64,000 bases of DNA from JACKCR01 sp041390305 (GTDB lineage Bacteria > Eisenbacteria > RBG-16-71-46 > CAIMUX01): contig JAWKQE010000033.1 in the NCBI GenBank assembly GCA_041390305.1, positions 1 through 64,000 of the forward strand. Reading direction: 5' to 3'. Below are positions 62,004-64,000 of the stretch, piece after piece (within the stretch, counting starts at the first letter, position 1; the number at the start of each line of letters is the position of its first letter). Under the pieces are notes generated by a model. It did not search any database and was not told the origin of the DNA. It saw nothing but the letters and a program-made list of their open reading frames with translations. Both the position numbers and the translations under genes were made by a program.

Positions 62004-62109
62004 CTCCGGTCTGGATCGTCCGCGCAGCCCAGGAACCCGCTTCCCGGGGACGAGCGCTGCGGCGTAGACCAAGCGTACGACTCTGACGTAGACGAAAGGA
62101 CCGAGCTCG

Positions 62110-62211
62110 ATGGGCTGTGGGAAGAAGCGCAAGCGCAAGAAGATCGCCACGCACAAGAGGAAGAAGCGCCTCAGGAAGAACCGGCACAAGAAGCGGCAGT
62201 GGCAGAAGTAG
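62110..62211 (+). CDS. Small basic AURKAIP1/COX24-like protein
   Basis: 33 residues, with about 60 percent Lys plus Arg: MGCGKKRKRKKIATHKRKK is the first part. The pattern KKRKRKKIATHKRKKRLRK fits the COX24/AURKAIP1 (mS38-related) domain of small bacterial proteins, which I believe to be ribosome-associated. It is flanked by a TTGACA/TAGCGT promoter and a strong terminator, so it forms its own short transcript. High-level expression is implied. It is too short for usual gene callers. Confidence 0.78.
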   Translation: MGCGKKRKRKKIATHKRKKRLRKNRHKKRQWQK

Positions 62212-62240
62212 CGCCTAGCGCTCGCATCGATTTCATCTAC

Positions 62241-62281
62241 GTCCCGGGGTGCGGTCAGCCGTATCCCGGGGCTTTCTGTTT
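62241..62281 (+). terminator. Terminator between the COX24-like gene and RNase R
   Basis: A 14-bp stem with GU pairs, GTCCCGGGGTGCGG (62241-62254) and CCGTATCCCGGGGC (62259-62272), around a TCAG loop. TTTCTGTTT follows directly. RNase R starts nine bases later, so read-through may be used to express it. Confidence 0.8.
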
Positions 62282-62289
62282 GTGAAGAA

Positions 62290-64000
62290 ATGCACGTCAC
62301 CGGAACCATACGCTCCACCCGGAGCGGCTTCGCATTCCTCATCCGAGACGACGGGGAAGACGACCTCCTGATCCCTTCGGACGGCCTCCAGGGCGCGATC
62401 CACGGGGACAAGGTCCGCGTGCTCCTCTTTCCGCGCGCGAACGACTTCCGTCCCCTCGCCATGGTCGAAGAGATCCTGGAACGACCGAGCCCCCACTTCA
62501 CGGGCGAACTCGTCCGGGAAGGCAAGGCCTACTGGGTCCGGCCGGACTCGCCGATGCTCCCGGAGAGGATGGGGGCCCGGCTCGGAACGGTCGCCCCGGT
62601 CTCGGGCGCGAAGGTGCTCTTCCGGGTCGAGAACTCCCACCGCCGGCAGCACACCGCCTACGCCGTCCTCGAGGAGATCCTGGGAGACGCGGACGACGCC
62701 CGTCTCGACACCCTCGTCATCTCGAGCGAGTTCGGGCTCCCGCCGCGCTTCCCGGAAGCCGTCCTCGCGGAGGCGGAGGTCGTCACCGCCGGTACGCCCT
62801 GGTGCCGCGCAGCGGAGGAAGAAGACGCCCGCCGGGAGGACTTCCGCGGCCAGGTGACGGTCACAATCGATCCGATCGACGCCAAGGACTTCGACGACGC
62901 GATCGCGCTGGAACGCCTGGGCGACGGACACCGGGTCTACGTCCACATCGCGGACGTGACGTACTTCGTCCGCGAGGGAACGGCGCTCGACGCCGATGCC
63001 CGCGCGCGCGGGACGAGCACGTACTTCCCGGGCGCGGTCGTCCCGGTGCTGCCCGAGGCGATCTCGTCGCTCGCGGCGTCGCTCTCGCCCGAAGCGGACA
63101 AGCGCACCATGACCGCGGTGCTGGATCTCGACGCGCACGGCGGCGTGGTCGCGACGAGGATCACGCGCGGCTGGATGCGGAGCTCGGCCCGCCTCCACTA
63201 CGACCAGGTCCAGGCCTTCCTCGATGGACGGGAGGAGATCCCGGGCGAAGTCGGTGACCTCCTCCGGCAGATGCAGTCGGTGGCGCGCGTACTCAGGAAG
63301 CGCCGGTTCGCGGGAGGCGGCTTCGAACTCGAAGTGCCCGAAGCGGCCTTCAAGCTCGGCGCCGACGGCGTCCCGGTGAAGATCGTGCGCCGGGTACACG
63401 AAGAGTCCCACCAGATCATCGAAGAGTTCATGATCGCGGCGAACCGCGCCGTGGGCGCCTGGGCCAAGGCCCGCGAGATCCCGTTCCTCTACCGCGTCCA
63501 CGACGAGCCGGACGGGAACGCGGTCGACGAGTTCCTCTCCACCGCGCTGACACTCAAGCCGGGAACGCGGATCTCGGACGTCCGGGACATCCCCTCCCTC
63601 CGCCGTTGGCTCGCCGCGCTCCCGTCGAGGATCCGCTCTCGCGGGTCCTCCACCAGTTCTTCCTCCGCACCATGAAGAGGCGGTCTACGCCGCGGAAGAC
63701 ATCGGCCACTTCGGACTCGGCATCGAGAGCTACGCCACTTCACTTCGCCGATCCGGCGCTATCCCGGACCTCTTCGACCACCGCCGCCTCAAGGAGCTGA
63801 TGGACGGAAGGAAGCCGTCGGCGGCCTCGCCCAGGACGCGCCCGCGCTCGCCGAGGAGACGAGCCGCGCCGAGCAGAACGCGGAAGAGGCCGAGCAGGAG
63901 ATGAACCTCCTCAAGACCGTCCGCTTCCTCCAGCGCAAGGAAGGCCGGACGGCGAAGGGGCACGTCACCGCACTCACGCCGAAAGGCCTCTTCGTGGAGC
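62290..64000 (+). CDS. rnr: Ribonuclease R; 3' part with about five indels, runs off the window
   Basis: RNB-family 3'-5' exoribonuclease. Intact to about 63620: N-terminal cold-shock-like domain (MHVTGTIRSTRSGFAFLIRD), then the RNB catalytic core with IDPIDAKDFDDAIALER (the Asp cluster that binds magnesium) and YVHIADVTYFV. After residue 444 the frame shifts at about 63625, 63678, 63735, 63764 and 63823. Reading across the shifts gives RVLHQFFLRTMK, AVYAAEDIGHFGLGIESYA, HFTSPIRRYP, DLFDHRRLKELMDG and finally a C-terminal RNB tail with an S1 start (GHVTALTPKGLFVE) still open at the end. All essential motifs are there, so sequence error is more likely than decay. RNase R degrades structured RNA. 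Confidence 0.88.

Overview
The window is about 64 kb of uniformly GC-rich bacterial DNA with no rRNA, tRNA, CRISPR array or transposase that I could recognise. Several features point to the FCB superphylum, most likely a Candidatus Eisenbacteria-, Krumholzibacteria- or Latescibacteria-like lineage (inference; no 16S here). These are several secreted proteins with FlgD-like or T9SS-type-A-like C-terminal sorting domains, a PorV-family outer-membrane protein next to a TonB-dependent receptor, a bactofilin, and a bacterial microcompartment (BMC) of sugar-phosphate type. Several genes are interrupted by single-base indels, mostly a missing G or C in a short run. The neighbouring reading frames still encode well-conserved protein, so these look like sequence errors or very recent lesions.

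Layout. 1-4.2 kb: end of an amidohydrolase, a GAF-GAF-SpoIIE phosphatase, a bactofilin, a rhomboid protease and a small membrane protein (+). 4.4-15.1 kb: minus-strand envelope genes, namely an OB-fold surface protein and a tightly overlapping operon of TonB receptor, PorV-like protein, NHL lipoprotein, FlgD-sorted protein and lipoprotein. 15.3-18.5 kb: minus-strand operon dus, a degenerate cytidine-deaminase homologue, rpiB and deoC. 18.5-20.2 kb: ECF sigma factor and FecR-like anti-sigma factor. 20.3-31.1 kb: DUF455 ferritin-like protein, M1 peptidase, SirB1-type protein, saccharopine-dehydrogenase-like reductase, tryptophanase-family lyase and two M14-type peptidases. 31.3-36.0 kb: GT2 glycosyltransferase, DUF2304 protein, DinG-like helicase and imidazolonepropionase.

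36.3-58.3 kb is a type IV pilus locus. An acidic TPR protein, a predicted beta-barrel protein and a ComEA-like HhH protein lead into pilB, pilT, pilC, pilS, pilR, pilA, a PilH/PilI-like ABC transporter, a TPR protein, pilD (frameshifted) and pilM, N, O, P, Q. From memory, this order resembles the Myxococcus pil cluster. pilA is preceded by a sigma-54-like promoter and reiterated upstream motifs, consistent with PilS/PilR control.

58.6-62.0 kb encodes a BMC shell (one hexamer, one tandem-domain and two pentamer proteins) with a CoA-acylating aldehyde dehydrogenase. DeoC and RpiB, 42 kb away, complete the logic of a sugar-phosphate-utilising (SPU-type) BMC: deoxyribose-5-phosphate is cleaved to acetaldehyde inside the shell and oxidised to acetyl-CoA. 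Both DeoC and the dehydrogenase carry an N-terminal amphipathic helix followed by a low-complexity linker, as expected for encapsulated cargo. After the BMC come a 33-residue COX24-like basic protein and RNase R, whose 3' part is riddled with indels and runs off the window.

A recurrent regulatory pattern is a sigma-70-like promoter (TTGnnn, 17-18 bp, TAGnnT or TACACT) whose -10 box ends only 6-9 bp before a start codon. This implies leaderless mRNAs for dus, the ECF sigma gene, the SirB1 gene and the GT2 gene.
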